A DNA stretch of 64,000 bases from Serratia liquefaciens (GTDB taxonomy: Bacteria; Pseudomonadota; Gammaproteobacteria; Enterobacterales; Enterobacteriaceae). Of the stretch, positions 53,331 through 62,673 are shown piece after piece (the first letter of the stretch is position 1; every line of letters begins with the position of its first letter). Below the pieces are notes generated by a model. It was not told the origin of the DNA, ran no database searches, and saw only the letters and a list, made by a program, of their open reading frames with translations. Position numbers and translations under genes: made by a program. The stretch spans positions 744,001 to 808,000 of the forward strand of contig NZ_CP088930.1 of assembly GCF_027594825.1 (NCBI RefSeq), written 5' to 3'.

Positions 53331-55115
53331 ATGAAACGCCTGTTAGCTCCGCTTTCCATCGTTAACCAGGTGGCCATTTTGATGTTGCTGCTTGGCATAC
53401 TGGGCGTGGCCGGCATGAGCATTTCCGCCTGGATGTCACAGAGCATTCAGGGCAACGCCCACGCCATCAACAAAGCCGGTTCACTGCGGATGCAGAGCTA
53501 TCGCCTGCTGGCAAAGGTGCCGCTGGATGCGCGCAGCGAAATCCTGATACGCGAACTGGATCAGGATGCAAACAGCCCCGACCTGCAACGCCCGCTGGAA
53601 CAAGAAGGCTTGACCGAACAGTTTCAGGCGCTGCACGACTACTGGCGACTGACGCTGCTGCCGCAATTGCACCAGGCCCGTCAACCGACCGACGCAGCCC
53701 CTCAGGTGGCACATTTCGTCTCCCTGCTGGATGCGCTGGTCTCGGACATCGACCGCCATACCGAGCGCCGGTTGCTGACGGTGACGCTGGTACAGGCGGT
53801 GTTTATCGCCCTGACGCTGTTGCTGTTGGTGGGCACCATTTGTTACCTGCGCCGGCGCCTGCTGCATCCCTGGCGGCAATTGGTGGCGATGGCGTTGTCG
53901 GTGGGCCGCGGCGATTTCAGCCACCGCTTCACTCAACGTGGCCACCAGGATGAAATGGCCTCGCTTGGCGGCGCGTTAAACACCATGTCCGACGAACTGG
54001 CCACCATGTACAGCGGGCTGGAGCAACGGGTGGCGGAGAAGACCGCCGATCTTCAGCAAAAAAATCAGGTATTGAGCTTTTTGTACCGCGCCAGCCGCCA
54101 ACTGCACGCCAATGAACCGCTGTGCAGCCGCCTGACGCCAATACTCAATCAGTTGCAAACCCTGACGCCGTTGCGCGCCATTCAGGTGCGGCTGTATGAA
54201 AACAACAGTCAGGAGCAGTTTGTGCAGTTGAGCGGCAACCAGCCGCTGCGGCCGGAATACTGCAATAACCCGGTGTGCAGCGCCTGCCTGAACGACGACG
54301 AGCAACAGCATGCCAGCCACCCATCACTGAGCTGGAGCCTGAGCGACAAGCTGGGAGATTATGGGGTGATTGTCGCGCAACATGCGCCACAGCGCCCGCT
54401 GAATGACGACCATAAGCAGTTGATGAACACCCTGGTAGAGCAGTTGACCAGCGTGCTGGCGATTGAACGCCAGGTTGACCACCAGCAACAACTGATGCTG
54501 ATGGAAGAGCGTGCGGCGATAGCGCGTGAACTGCATGACTCCATCGCCCAGTCGCTGTCGTGCCTGAAGATGCAACTCAGTTGCCTGCAAATGCAGGGCG
54601 CGGAACTTTCCCCCGCCAACCTGGGGCTGGTGCAACAGATGCGAGAGGAACTGAACATTGCTTATCGCCAACTGCGCGAGCTGCTGACCACCTTCCGCCT
54701 GCGGTTGACGGAGCCGGGGCTGCTGGCAGCGCTGCAGTCGACGGTGCAGGAGTTTGGTCAACGGCTCGGTATTCCCATCAGCCTCGACTATCAGTTAACG
54801 CCGCGCACGGTGCCCACCTATCAGGCTATCCACCTGTTGCAAATTGCCCGTGAAGCGTTAAGCAATATCCACAAGCATGCCCAGGCCAGCCAGGTGAGCA
54901 TTCAGGTGATCAATCAACGGGGCGAAGTCACCCTGAGCGTCTGCGATAACGGCTGCGGCCTGCCGCAAGATACCCTTCGCCCCGACCACTACGGCCTGAT
55001 CATAATGCGCGATCGCGCCAAAAGCCTGCACGGCCGCTGCGAAATTTTGCCCCGCAACGGCGGCGGCACCGAGGTCCGGGTGGTATTCAAACCGGACAAC
55101 CACGCCATCGACTAA
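53331..55115 (+). CDS. narX: Nitrate/nitrite sensor histidine kinase
   Basis: This 594-residue inner-membrane sensor begins [21 protein letters not shown]. coli NarX has 598 residues. The periplasmic P-box [13 protein letters not shown] near 48 binds nitrate. A second membrane helix follows near 160 ([14 protein letters not shown]), then HAMP, a central Cys-containing module ([11 protein letters not shown]) and the kinase. The phosphorylated His is in [12 protein letters not shown] (about 401), and NIHKHAQ and NGCGLP form the ATP site. It is divergent from narK and 11 bases upstream of narL. Confidence 0.95.
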   Translation: MKRLLAPLSIVNQVAILMLLLGILGVAGMSISAWMSQSIQGNAHAINKAGSLRMQSYRLLAKVPLDARSEILIRELDQDANSPDLQRPLEQEGLTEQFQALHDYWRLTLLPQLHQARQPTDAAPQVAHFVSLLDALVSDIDRHTERRLLTVTLVQAVFIALTLLLLVGTICYLRRRLLHPWRQLVAMALSVGRGDFSHRFTQRGHQDEMASLGGALNTMSDELATMYSGLEQRVAEKTADLQQKNQVLSFLYRASRQLHANEPLCSRLTPILNQLQTLTPLRAIQVRLYENNSQEQFVQLSGNQPLRPEYCNNPVCSACLNDDEQQHASHPSLSWSLSDKLGDYGVIVAQHAPQRPLNDDHKQLMNTLVEQLTSVLAIERQVDHQQQLMLMEERAAIARELHDSIAQSLSCLKMQLSCLQMQGAELSPANLGLVQQMREELNIAYRQLRELLTTFRLRLTEPGLLAALQSTVQEFGQRLGIPISLDYQLTPRTVPTYQAIHLLQIAREALSNIHKHAQASQVSIQVINQRGEVTLSVCDNGCGLPQDTLRPDHYGLIIMRDRAKSLHGRCEILPRNGGGTEVRVVFKPDNHAID

Positions 55116-55126
55116 TGGGAGAAACC

Positions 55127-55777
55127 ATGACGACCGAAACTGCCGCCACCATTTTACTGATTGACGACCACCCGATGCTGCGCAACGGCGTAAAACAGCT
55201 TATCGGCATGGACCCGCGCCTGCAGGTGATTGCCGAAGCCGGCAACGGTGAACAAGGTGTTTCGCTGGCCGAGGAGCACGATCCTGACCTGATCCTGCTC
55301 GATCTGAACATGCCGGGCATCAACGGGCTGGAAACGTTGGATCGCCTGCGCATGACCGCGCTTTCTGGCCGCATTGTGGTGTTTAGCGTGTCGAATCACG
55401 AAGATGACGTGGTCAGCGCGCTAAAACGCGGCGCAGACGGCTACCTGCTGAAAGATATGGAGCCGGAGGAGTTGTTGAAGGCGCTGCACCAGGCGGCCGC
55501 AGGCCAGATGGTCTTAAGCGAGGCGTTAACCCCGATTCTGGCCGCCAGCCTGCGCGAAAACCGCCCGAGCGCCGAACGGGATATTCAGCAACTGACGCCG
55601 CGCGAGCGCGATATTCTCAAACTGATTGCCCAGGGGCTGCCGAACAAGATGATCGCCCGCAAGCTGACCATCACCGAAAGTACCGTCAAGGTGCACGTCA
55701 AACACCTGCTGAAGAAAATGAAGCTGAAATCGCGCGTTGAGGCCGCCGTGTGGGTTCTGCAGGGTAAAAACGGTTAG
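55127..55777 (+). CDS. narL: Nitrate/nitrite response regulator
   Basis: This 216-residue response regulator (ATG 55127, GGGAG upstream) has the same length as E. coli NarL. Receiver residues are visible as LLIDDHPM (acidic pair), LDLNMPGI (phosphoacceptor Asp near 59) and VFSVSNHED; the C-terminal LuxR-type helix-turn-helix is [20 protein letters not shown] and [14 protein letters not shown]. It binds TACYYMT-type heptamers. The 3' end overlaps the convergent ychO stop by 4 bases. Confidence 0.95.
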   Translation: MTTETAATILLIDDHPMLRNGVKQLIGMDPRLQVIAEAGNGEQGVSLAEEHDPDLILLDLNMPGINGLETLDRLRMTALSGRIVVFSVSNHEDDVVSALKRGADGYLLKDMEPEELLKALHQAAAGQMVLSEALTPILAASLRENRPSAERDIQQLTPRERDILKLIAQGLPNKMIARKLTITESTVKVHVKHLLKKMKLKSRVEAAVWVLQGKNG

Positions 55778-57279
55778 TCAGCGCCGTTCAACGGCCCGGT
55801 CTCTGCCGGAATGGTGGGCGTTTGCAGCATTTTGGGCGGCGGCAAACCCTCGTCGCCCCCGGAAGAGGCTGTCAGCGGTGGCGCCACCTGCAGTTGTATC
55901 CAGTTGGAAGTCACCAACTGCTGCTTGTCGTCTTCCAGCGTGACCGATAAACGGTAGCGGTTTTCCGCCCCCGGCGTGTCATCCCACTGCGGCACAATCA
56001 GACTCCAGCCGTTCGGATCGTTGCTGTTTTGCGACGACGTCAGGCTCAGTGCCTGGGTATCCCCCTGCCAACTGACGCGGGTGATTTTATTGGTGGTTTT
56101 AATCTCCAGCTTCAACGGCAGCGTTTCCCCCGGTTGCAGGCTCCAGGGCGGCGTGGCCAGGAAGACCTGCAGCGTTTTACGCTGGCGGAACTCCATTACC
56201 GGGACATTTTTCCGTTCGATATTGTCATAGCGGCTGCCGCGCAGCGATTTGGCCTGGGCCACATACTCCGGCGATATCTGCTTTACCAGCGGTACGCCAA
56301 GACGATAGCTCAGCGCCAGTTCAACCTGATCCTGGCTCAGCCCGCCTTCCCCCATCTTGTGCAGCGCTTTCACCGTCACCAGCGGCACCGGCGTGTAATT
56401 CACCCCCAATTGCATCGCTCGCGGGTCGTTTTGTTTTTTACCGCTGCCAAACAGGTTCACGTTCTCCCCCCAGTACTGTTCGTAGCTGAGAGAGCCGCCG
56501 ATCTGGCGGTAAAACGGCAGATAGCCTTGGGTGGTGATGTCGTAACCGCTTGCCGGACGACTGAGAAATTCGGCGTTATCGTTCTGTTGCGCCAGTGCCG
56601 ATAACGGATAGTAATAATTGGCGGAAAAACGCAGGAAGTCGCCCCAGGCTTCGGCCCCCAGGCTGGCGCGGTTATGATTGCGTTTGAAGTCGCTGTCGAG
56701 CACCGTGTTGTAGCCCAGCAGCCAATCGCCGGCGACCCAACGCTGTCCAACGCCAAAGTTGCCCAACGCCCCTTCGGTTTGCTGCAGCAGGCCGAGCTGG
56801 CTGTAAGTCAGCAGCCCGTTAACGTCATACAGAGGGCTGAACAACTGGCCGCTGCTGCCGGAAAAATTCCCCTGTTCGGACATAGTCAGCGACAGTTTGG
56901 CGGTCCCCAGCGGTGACAGCAGCTCTTGCGCCTGTTGTTGCAGCACCTCGCCGGCTTGCCCCACCGCGTAACTCTCGGCGCGGGTACGCACCTGCTGGCC
57001 GGAAACGTTATTCAGGTTACGTTCCCCCAGCTGTTTGGCCATGGTGGCCCACTCTTTCTCGCGTTCGGCGTCATTCGAGGTATTGCCGCCCAGCTCCGGC
57101 AAAGTGTCGTCCGTATTCGCTTGATGGCTAACGGAAGGCGGCGCAGGGGGAGATTCGGCACCGGCGGGCAAGCTGCCCAGCAGCCACGCCAACGCCACCG
57201 CCGGTAAACAGGCAGGGGCCAAGAAGGTATGAACGGTTTTCTTCACTCTGTCACTTGCTTTAGGGATAGCTTCAATCAT
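55774..57279 (-). CDS. ychO: YchO-family inverse autotransporter / invasin-like outer-membrane protein
   Basis: This 501-residue protein has a signal peptide-like start ([26 protein letters not shown], about 16-41, shown as [18 protein letters not shown]), a periplasmic segment and an inverse-autotransporter beta-barrel domain (about 90-330, [20 protein letters not shown] to [11 protein letters not shown]). An Ig-like C-terminal region follows. The same gene lies beside narL in E. coli (464 residues), so synteny supports the name. Substrate or adhesion role is not known. Confidence 0.88.
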   Translation of the reverse strand: MIEAIPKASDRVKKTVHTFLAPACLPAVALAWLLGSLPAGAESPPAPPSVSHQANTDDTLPELGGNTSNDAEREKEWATMAKQLGERNLNNVSGQQVRTRAESYAVGQAGEVLQQQAQELLSPLGTAKLSLTMSEQGNFSGSSGQLFSPLYDVNGLLTYSQLGLLQQTEGALGNFGVGQRWVAGDWLLGYNTVLDSDFKRNHNRASLGAEAWGDFLRFSANYYYPLSALAQQNDNAEFLSRPASGYDITTQGYLPFYRQIGGSLSYEQYWGENVNLFGSGKKQNDPRAMQLGVNYTPVPLVTVKALHKMGEGGLSQDQVELALSYRLGVPLVKQISPEYVAQAKSLRGSRYDNIERKNVPVMEFRQRKTLQVFLATPPWSLQPGETLPLKLEIKTTNKITRVSWQGDTQALSLTSSQNSNDPNGWSLIVPQWDDTPGAENRYRLSVTLEDDKQQLVTSNWIQLQVAPPLTASSGGDEGLPPPKMLQTPTIPAETGPLNGAD

Positions 57280-57804
57280 TACACCACCGCCGTTCCCTCA
57301 TCCCGAGAGTGGGCGGATAAACCTTTTTTGCTGCGGCCACTCCAGGCAGCAGAACAACGACCTTTGCACAGCGAACAACCAGGGTATTGGCCCTGTCGGC
57401 ACCGGGGCGCCAAAGTGCATCATGAATCCCAAAGTCTAATCGGTTTCTGATGATAAACCATCAGATAAACCTCAGTTTATCTTGTGACAACGTCACCAAT
57501 ACGATTTATATCACTTTACCAAGAGGGGTCAATCCCGATCGCGCCCAAACATTGGCATTCGGGCAGGATAAATTCACTAAATTTCATCGCAGATTTTGCC
57601 TGATTGATCAGCATTCATCTTTTCATAAAACACGGTAATGCTTTGATTATGCGTGGAAACCCTCAATTTCAGCGTATTTTACCTGGCTATAAACAATGCT
57701 TTGCGATCGCCTGCGCAAAGCGCGTCCTTACCTGGCACCTGCTCTGCTGTAAAACTCATTTTGCCGCTATTTTGAACGCTAATTTCAGTTCAGCAAGGAT
57801 GCTT
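57280..57804. other. 525-bp intergenic region between ychO and the prepilin-peptidase-like gene
   Basis: It holds the promoter of minus-strand ychO and of the plus-strand gene. Two small palindromes are visible: AGATAAAC (57463-57470) with GTTTATCT (57475-57482), and GTGAC-AAC-GTCAC (57484-57496). They could be operator or terminator elements. No convincing gene is present. Confidence 0.55.
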
Positions 57805-58521
57805 ATGTTTAACCCCCCGCAGTGGGATCTGTGGTATCGCGGCCTGCTTATTCCGGCCATGTTACTGTCGGCGGTCATCGCCAGATGGCTCATGCATTCC
57901 GTGTCTCAGGATCTGGGGCAACGCCTGCCGCCGCTAAAAACCCGCACTCTGATGTTGATAGCCATCAGCGCCGGGCTGACGGCATTGCCTTTTAACCTCA
58001 CACCGCTGCAGCAAACAGGACTGCTGCCGGTGGCAACCCTGTTGATCGCGCTGGCCTGCATCGACTGGCGGTACCGATTATTGCCCGATCGCCTGACGCA
58101 GCCGCTGTTATGGGCCGGGCTGCTGGCCAATCAGCAAGGCTGCTTTACCTCGTTGAACGAGGCGGTGACCGGGGCCACCGCCGGCTATCTGTCATTGTGG
58201 TTGCTTAACGCCGGTTATCGCTGGCGGCGAAAAAAAGAGGGCATTGGCCAGGGCGATTTTAAAATGCTGGCGGCCCTGGGGGCCTGGAGCGGCTGGTCTG
58301 CCCTGCCCATGTTGGTTACCGGCGCGGCAGTGGCAGGCTTATGCGTTGCGACGTTGGCCTGTTTACGCCGCAGCCCCGGCAGAGATGCCCCGCTGCCGTT
58401 CGGCCTCTATCTGGCCCTTTCCGGCTGGTTTACCCTGCTTTCGCTGGCCGACATGGATATCACGCCCTTCATCAAGGGAAATTCTCTCATTTCAGCTTAT
58501 TTCACCCCAATGGCCGATTAA
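57805..58521 (+). CDS. Prepilin peptidase-like protein (A24 family, lacks methylase half)
   Basis: This 238-residue inner-membrane protein (ATG 57805, AAGGA at 57795-57799) has about seven hydrophobic helices. The two A24 catalytic Asp motifs are visible as IDWRYRLLPDRL (about 93) and GQGDFKML (about 149; GxGD). The N-terminal zinc-binding and methyltransferase domain of PilD/GspO is absent, so it is the short form. No pilin or type II secretion gene lies in the window, so its partner is unknown. Confidence 0.82.
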   Translation: MFNPPQWDLWYRGLLIPAMLLSAVIARWLMHSVSQDLGQRLPPLKTRTLMLIAISAGLTALPFNLTPLQQTGLLPVATLLIALACIDWRYRLLPDRLTQPLLWAGLLANQQGCFTSLNEAVTGATAGYLSLWLLNAGYRWRRKKEGIGQGDFKMLAALGAWSGWSALPMLVTGAAVAGLCVATLACLRRSPGRDAPLPFGLYLALSGWFTLLSLADMDITPFIKGNSLISAYFTPMAD

Positions 58522-58621
58522 TACCGTCGCCGGCGCTGTTATAGCCGACTGTTGGCCAGGCTGTTATAGCGAGCCGCTCTCTGCGCCACTATGCTTTATT
58601 TAAGCAAACACAGGAGGCTGT

Positions 58622-59188
58622 ATGATCGGTCGTGGTTTCTCCGCACTCGCGCTCAGCGCGGCATTACTTACCGGTTCGCTGTCGTTCACGGCACAGGCCG
58701 CCGGCACCTTTACCCTCAGCTCATCGGCGTTTCAGGACGGTGGTATGCTGGCGCAGAAATACGCCGGAGCTACACCGGGCAATGCCAGCTGCACCGGCGA
58801 CAACGTTTCACCTCCGCTGAGCTGGACCCACCCGCCGGCGGGCACCACCAGCTTCGCCCTGCTGCTGTCCGACCCCGAAGGCCGCGCCGGTTTGGGCGTT
58901 AGCCATTTGGTGGCTTATGGCATCCCGGCCACGGCCAGCGGTTTCGCCGAAGGCGACCTCACGCAGGGCAAAGGCTTTATCGGTGGCAAGAACTCACCGG
59001 GCACCGCGGTATATCACGGTCCATGCCCACCGGCGGGTTCAGGCTTGCACCACTATACCTTCGTGCTGATCGCCACCGATCTCCCGCCTCATGCGCTGGG
59101 GCCAGGATTAACTCGCGAACAGCTGTTGGAAAAATTGCAGGGCCACGCCAAGGGCGGTGCGGGTATCATCGGTCGCTTCGGTCAATAA
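58622..59188 (+). CDS. Periplasmic YbhB/YbcL-family PEBP-like protein
   Basis: This 188-residue protein has a Sec signal peptide (about 1-27, FSALALSAALLTGSLSFTAQ then AA) and the PEBP/Raf-kinase-inhibitor-like fold motifs LSWTHPPAGTTSFALLLSDP near 62-81 and YHGPCPPAGSGLHHYTF near 130. AGGAGG precedes the ATG. Enteric YbhB/YbcL proteins are of similar size; ligands are not firmly known. It ends 4 bases before the convergent methyltransferase stop, with a small ACCGC/GCGGT hairpin between. Confidence 0.88.
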   Translation: MIGRGFSALALSAALLTGSLSFTAQAAGTFTLSSSAFQDGGMLAQKYAGATPGNASCTGDNVSPPLSWTHPPAGTTSFALLLSDPEGRAGLGVSHLVAYGIPATASGFAEGDLTQGKGFIGGKNSPGTAVYHGPCPPAGSGLHHYTFVLIATDLPPHALGPGLTREQLLEKLQGHAKGGAGIIGRFGQ

Positions 59189-59192
59189 CCGC

Positions 59193-60008
59193 TCAGGCGG
59201 TCAGCGCTGGTTCAGGCAACGCGGCAATGACGTTCGTCGTACGGTAGAGGCTGACCACCTCACCAATCACCAGCAAGCTGGGTGAAACGGGCCGCTGTTT
59301 GGCGATCAACGCCGGTAATGCTGATAATGTGCCAATCAATACTCGTTGGCGCGGTAACGTGCCGCGTTCAACGATCGCCAACGGCGTCTGTGGCGCCATA
59401 CCATGGCGTATCAGCTGCGCGGTAAGCGTTTCACTCAGGCTCAGCCCCATATAAAACACCAGAGTCTGGCCCGCGGTAACCAACCCTCGCCAGTCCAGGT
59501 CGACTTCGCCATTGCGGCAATGCCCCGTCACAAAGCGTACCGACTGTGCGTAATCGCGGTGGGTCAGCGGAATGCCGCTCACCGCCGCACAACCGCTGGC
59601 AGCGGTGATGCCCGGCACCACATGGCACACCACACCATGGCGTTGTAAATGCACCATTTCCTCCCCGCCGCGGCCAAAAATAAAAGGGTCACCGCCTTTT
59701 AAGCTCACCACTCGATTACCGGCCTGTGCCAACTCCACCAGCAGCGTGTCTATTTCGGTTTGCGACAGGGTATGGCATCCCATCGATTTCCCCACGTCGA
59801 TACACAGGGCCTTTTTCGGCAATAAAGCCATTACCGCCGGGGAAACCAGCCGATCGAACACCACCACGTCGGCCTGCCGGATCACCCTCAGTGCCTTTAA
59901 AGTCAGCAGTTCCGCATCCCCCGGCCCGGCGCCCACCAACCACACCTCGCCGCTGCGTACCGGCTGCTGCCTGTCTCCAGCCCGCATCAGTCTCTCTATC
60001 GCGATCAT
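59193..60008 (-). CDS. cobA: Uroporphyrinogen-III C-methyltransferase (SUMT, siroheme synthesis)
   Basis: This 271-residue enzyme (ATG 60008, GGAGGG 7 bases upstream) methylates uroporphyrinogen III at C2 and C7 to precorrin-2, the first step toward siroheme. GEVWLVGAGPGDAELLTLKA near 33 and GGDPFIFGRGGEE near 115 are the SUMT motifs, with VVPGITAASGCAA near 138. Nitrite reductase upstream needs siroheme, which explains the operon position. The CysG oxidase/ferrochelatase half is absent. Confidence 0.92.
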   Translation of the reverse strand: MIAIERLMRAGDRQQPVRSGEVWLVGAGPGDAELLTLKALRVIRQADVVVFDRLVSPAVMALLPKKALCIDVGKSMGCHTLSQTEIDTLLVELAQAGNRVVSLKGGDPFIFGRGGEEMVHLQRHGVVCHVVPGITAASGCAAVSGIPLTHRDYAQSVRFVTGHCRNGEVDLDWRGLVTAGQTLVFYMGLSLSETLTAQLIRHGMAPQTPLAIVERGTLPRQRVLIGTLSALPALIAKQRPVSPSLLVIGEVVSLYRTTNVIAALPEPALTA

Positions 60009-60021
60009 TTCACGCCCTCCG

Positions 60022-62673
60022 CTAAGCCACCCGTTGGGATGCATGTTGTTGAATCAATTTTTTCAGCTCAGGCAAGCAGGAACCGCAGTTAGTCCCGCAT
60101 TGCAGGCTCGCACCCAGCGCTTGCGTGCTGTGACATCCCGCCCGAATCGCAGCGATGATGTGGTTCTCTCCTACGCCGAAACAGCTGCAAATCGTGGCCC
60201 CCGCCGCCTGTTCACCGGGTGCGCCGCGCCCTGCCAACAACGCCAGCCGCTGCGGCCCGCTGGCAGGTGCCTGTTCAAATGCATTGAGGATCGCCGGCCG
60301 ATCGAGCACCGGTGCATGGCTGCGCACATAAAACGCCAGCTGTACCTCCCCCTGTCGCCAGCCAAGCAGGTGCAAGCCACGCTGCGCCAACTGTGCCGTC
60401 TGCAGCGTCAGGCCCTCCAGCGTGAAATGCCGCCTGAGCCAGGCTTGCCAGTCTTCCACCGGTTGCTGCCCTGCCATGATGTAGTGAGTCAGGCCGTCCT
60501 GCGCCACCCGGCTCCAGTAAATCCCCTTGGGGGCGGCAATCTCGGTGCGTAGGAAAATCTCTGCCTGCCAGCTCACCGGCCAATGACTGACCCGCACCGG
60601 GGCATGCTTGCTTTCCGGTTGGCCGGAGTCGACATCCACCACCGGTGGAATCAAAGCGTCAACTCGCCCCTGCGCGGTAAACTGCCCATTCCAGTGCATC
60701 GGCACAAACACGCTGCCACGTCGCTGCCCAGGGTTACACTGCGCACGCGCCAGCATCCAACTGTGAGGGGAACTGAGCCGCACCAAGCTGCCGTCGATGA
60801 TGCCCTGTTCGGCAGCGTCCTGAGGATGCATCTCGCAAAACGGCTCGCTCAGATGACGCATCAGCCGCGCAGCTTTGCCGGTGCGCGTCATGGTGTGCCA
60901 TTGATCTCGGATACGACCGGTGTTTAACACCAGGGGGTAGCGTGACGACACGGCATTGTGCGGCAGGCGCGGCGTTACCGGCAGCAATCGCGCCCTGCCG
61001 TCCGCATGGAAAAAACGTCCTTCGCTGAACAAACGTCGGCAGCCGGTGGGGTGCTGCGCATTGAGCGGCCACTGCACCGGCTTCATCCGCAGCCATTGCT
61101 GCCGATCCAGTCCTGCCAGCAGGCCAATGTCGAACGCCCGTGCCCCCTCATTTTCAAAACCGGACAGCGCCGCGTGTTCGCTGAAAATCTCACAAGGATG
61201 ACGGTAGCCAAACGCCGCACCATAGCCCATACGCTGCGCCACCTGGCTGAGGATCCACCAGTCGGCGCGAGCTTCTCCCGGCGGCGGTAAAAATGCGCGC
61301 TGCCGTGAGATGCAGCGTTCGGAGTTGGTGACGCTGCCTTCTTTTTCCCCCCAGGCCAGCGCCGGCAGACGAATATGCGCCAGTTCGGCGGTATCGGTCG
61401 CCGCCATCACTTCGGACACCACCACCAGCGGGCACTGCTTCAACGCCTGGCGTACCGCATCGGCATCCGGCAGGGAAACGGCCGGGTTGGTCCCCATAAT
61501 CCATACCGCCTTTACCTGGCCGGTGGCTATCGCCTGGAACAGATCTACCGCGTTCAACCCCGGCTGCCGGGCTATGCGCGGTGCCTGCCAGAAACGCTGC
61601 ACCCGGTCTATATCCTCAGCGTTGAACCCCATATGCGCCGCCAGTTGGTTGGCCAAGCCGCCCACTTCTCGCCCGCCCATGGCATTGGGTTGGCCGGTGA
61701 TCGAAAACGGGCCGCTGCCCGCCCGGCCAATGCGTCCCCCCGCCAGATGCAGGTTAATAATCGCATTGCACTTGTCCGCCCCGCTTGCCGACTGGTTGAT
61801 GCCCATCGAATAGAGCGTCACCCAGTCACGGGACGCAGTCAGCAGTTGGAAGAATGCCAATACCCTGTTCAGGGGCAGCCCGCAAAACTCCGCCACTCGT
61901 GACGGCGACCAGGGGATTGCTGCCGCCAACGTGGCCTCTACGCCGTTGGTATGCCGTTGCAAAAAAGCTTTATCCAATCCGCCGTGCTCGGCCAGCCAGT
62001 TCAGAGCACCGGTAAACAGCGCCGCGTCGCTGCCGGGCCGCAGCGGCAAATGTAAATCGGCAATGTCACAGGTCGCCGTCTCACGTGGATCAATCACCAC
62101 CACCCGCATCTGCGGACGTTGCCGACGCGCCTTTACCAACCGCTGATAAACCACCGGATGCGCCCAGGCAGTATTGGAGCCGGTCAGAATCACCAGATCG
62201 GCCTGCTCGAGATCCTCATAGCAGCCAGGTACCGCATCGGCACCGAACGCCCGTTTGTAGCCGACCACTGCCGAAGCCATACACAGCCTGGAATTGGTGT
62301 CGATATTGGCGGCACCAATGAATCCCTTCATCAGTTTGTTCGCCACGTAATAGTCTTCGGTCAGCAGTTGGCCTGAGGCATAAAACGCCACCGCCTGCGG
62401 GCCATGCTGTTCGATAATGCGGCTAAAACGCAGCGCCACCTGATCGAGCGCCTGTTCCCATCCCACTGGCTGCCCTTCAATCTGTGGTTGCAACAGGCGG
62501 CCCGCCAGATCCAGAGTTTCCCCCAGCGCGCTGCCTTTTACGCACAGTCGCCCCTGATTGGCCGGATGCTCAATATCGCCGCTGACCGCGAACGCACCTT
62601 CGCTCTGTCGATCGACGGTCACGCCACAGCCAACGCCGCAGTATGGACAGGTGGTGCAATGCGCGGCGCTCAT
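60022..62673 (-). CDS. nasA: Assimilatory nitrate reductase, catalytic subunit
   Basis: This 883-residue cytoplasmic molybdenum enzyme reduces nitrate to nitrite for nitrogen assimilation. The N-terminal [4Fe-4S] site is CTTCPYCGVGC (about 6), followed by the molybdenum-bisPGD fold (SRLCMASAVVGYKRAFGAD, MGTNPAVSLPDADAVR and PLVLNTGRIRDQWHTMTRTG). A C-terminal [2Fe-2S] BFD-like domain (CSCFGVGENH and CGTNCGSCLPELK) matches the Klebsiella NasA form. It overlaps the nitrite reductase stop as ATGA. Confidence 0.95.
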   Translation of the reverse strand: MSAAHCTTCPYCGVGCGVTVDRQSEGAFAVSGDIEHPANQGRLCVKGSALGETLDLAGRLLQPQIEGQPVGWEQALDQVALRFSRIIEQHGPQAVAFYASGQLLTEDYYVANKLMKGFIGAANIDTNSRLCMASAVVGYKRAFGADAVPGCYEDLEQADLVILTGSNTAWAHPVVYQRLVKARRQRPQMRVVVIDPRETATCDIADLHLPLRPGSDAALFTGALNWLAEHGGLDKAFLQRHTNGVEATLAAAIPWSPSRVAEFCGLPLNRVLAFFQLLTASRDWVTLYSMGINQSASGADKCNAIINLHLAGGRIGRAGSGPFSITGQPNAMGGREVGGLANQLAAHMGFNAEDIDRVQRFWQAPRIARQPGLNAVDLFQAIATGQVKAVWIMGTNPAVSLPDADAVRQALKQCPLVVVSEVMAATDTAELAHIRLPALAWGEKEGSVTNSERCISRQRAFLPPPGEARADWWILSQVAQRMGYGAAFGYRHPCEIFSEHAALSGFENEGARAFDIGLLAGLDRQQWLRMKPVQWPLNAQHPTGCRRLFSEGRFFHADGRARLLPVTPRLPHNAVSSRYPLVLNTGRIRDQWHTMTRTGKAARLMRHLSEPFCEMHPQDAAEQGIIDGSLVRLSSPHSWMLARAQCNPGQRRGSVFVPMHWNGQFTAQGRVDALIPPVVDVDSGQPESKHAPVRVSHWPVSWQAEIFLRTEIAAPKGIYWSRVAQDGLTHYIMAGQQPVEDWQAWLRRHFTLEGLTLQTAQLAQRGLHLLGWRQGEVQLAFYVRSHAPVLDRPAILNAFEQAPASGPQRLALLAGRGAPGEQAAGATICSCFGVGENHIIAAIRAGCHSTQALGASLQCGTNCGSCLPELKKLIQQHASQRVA

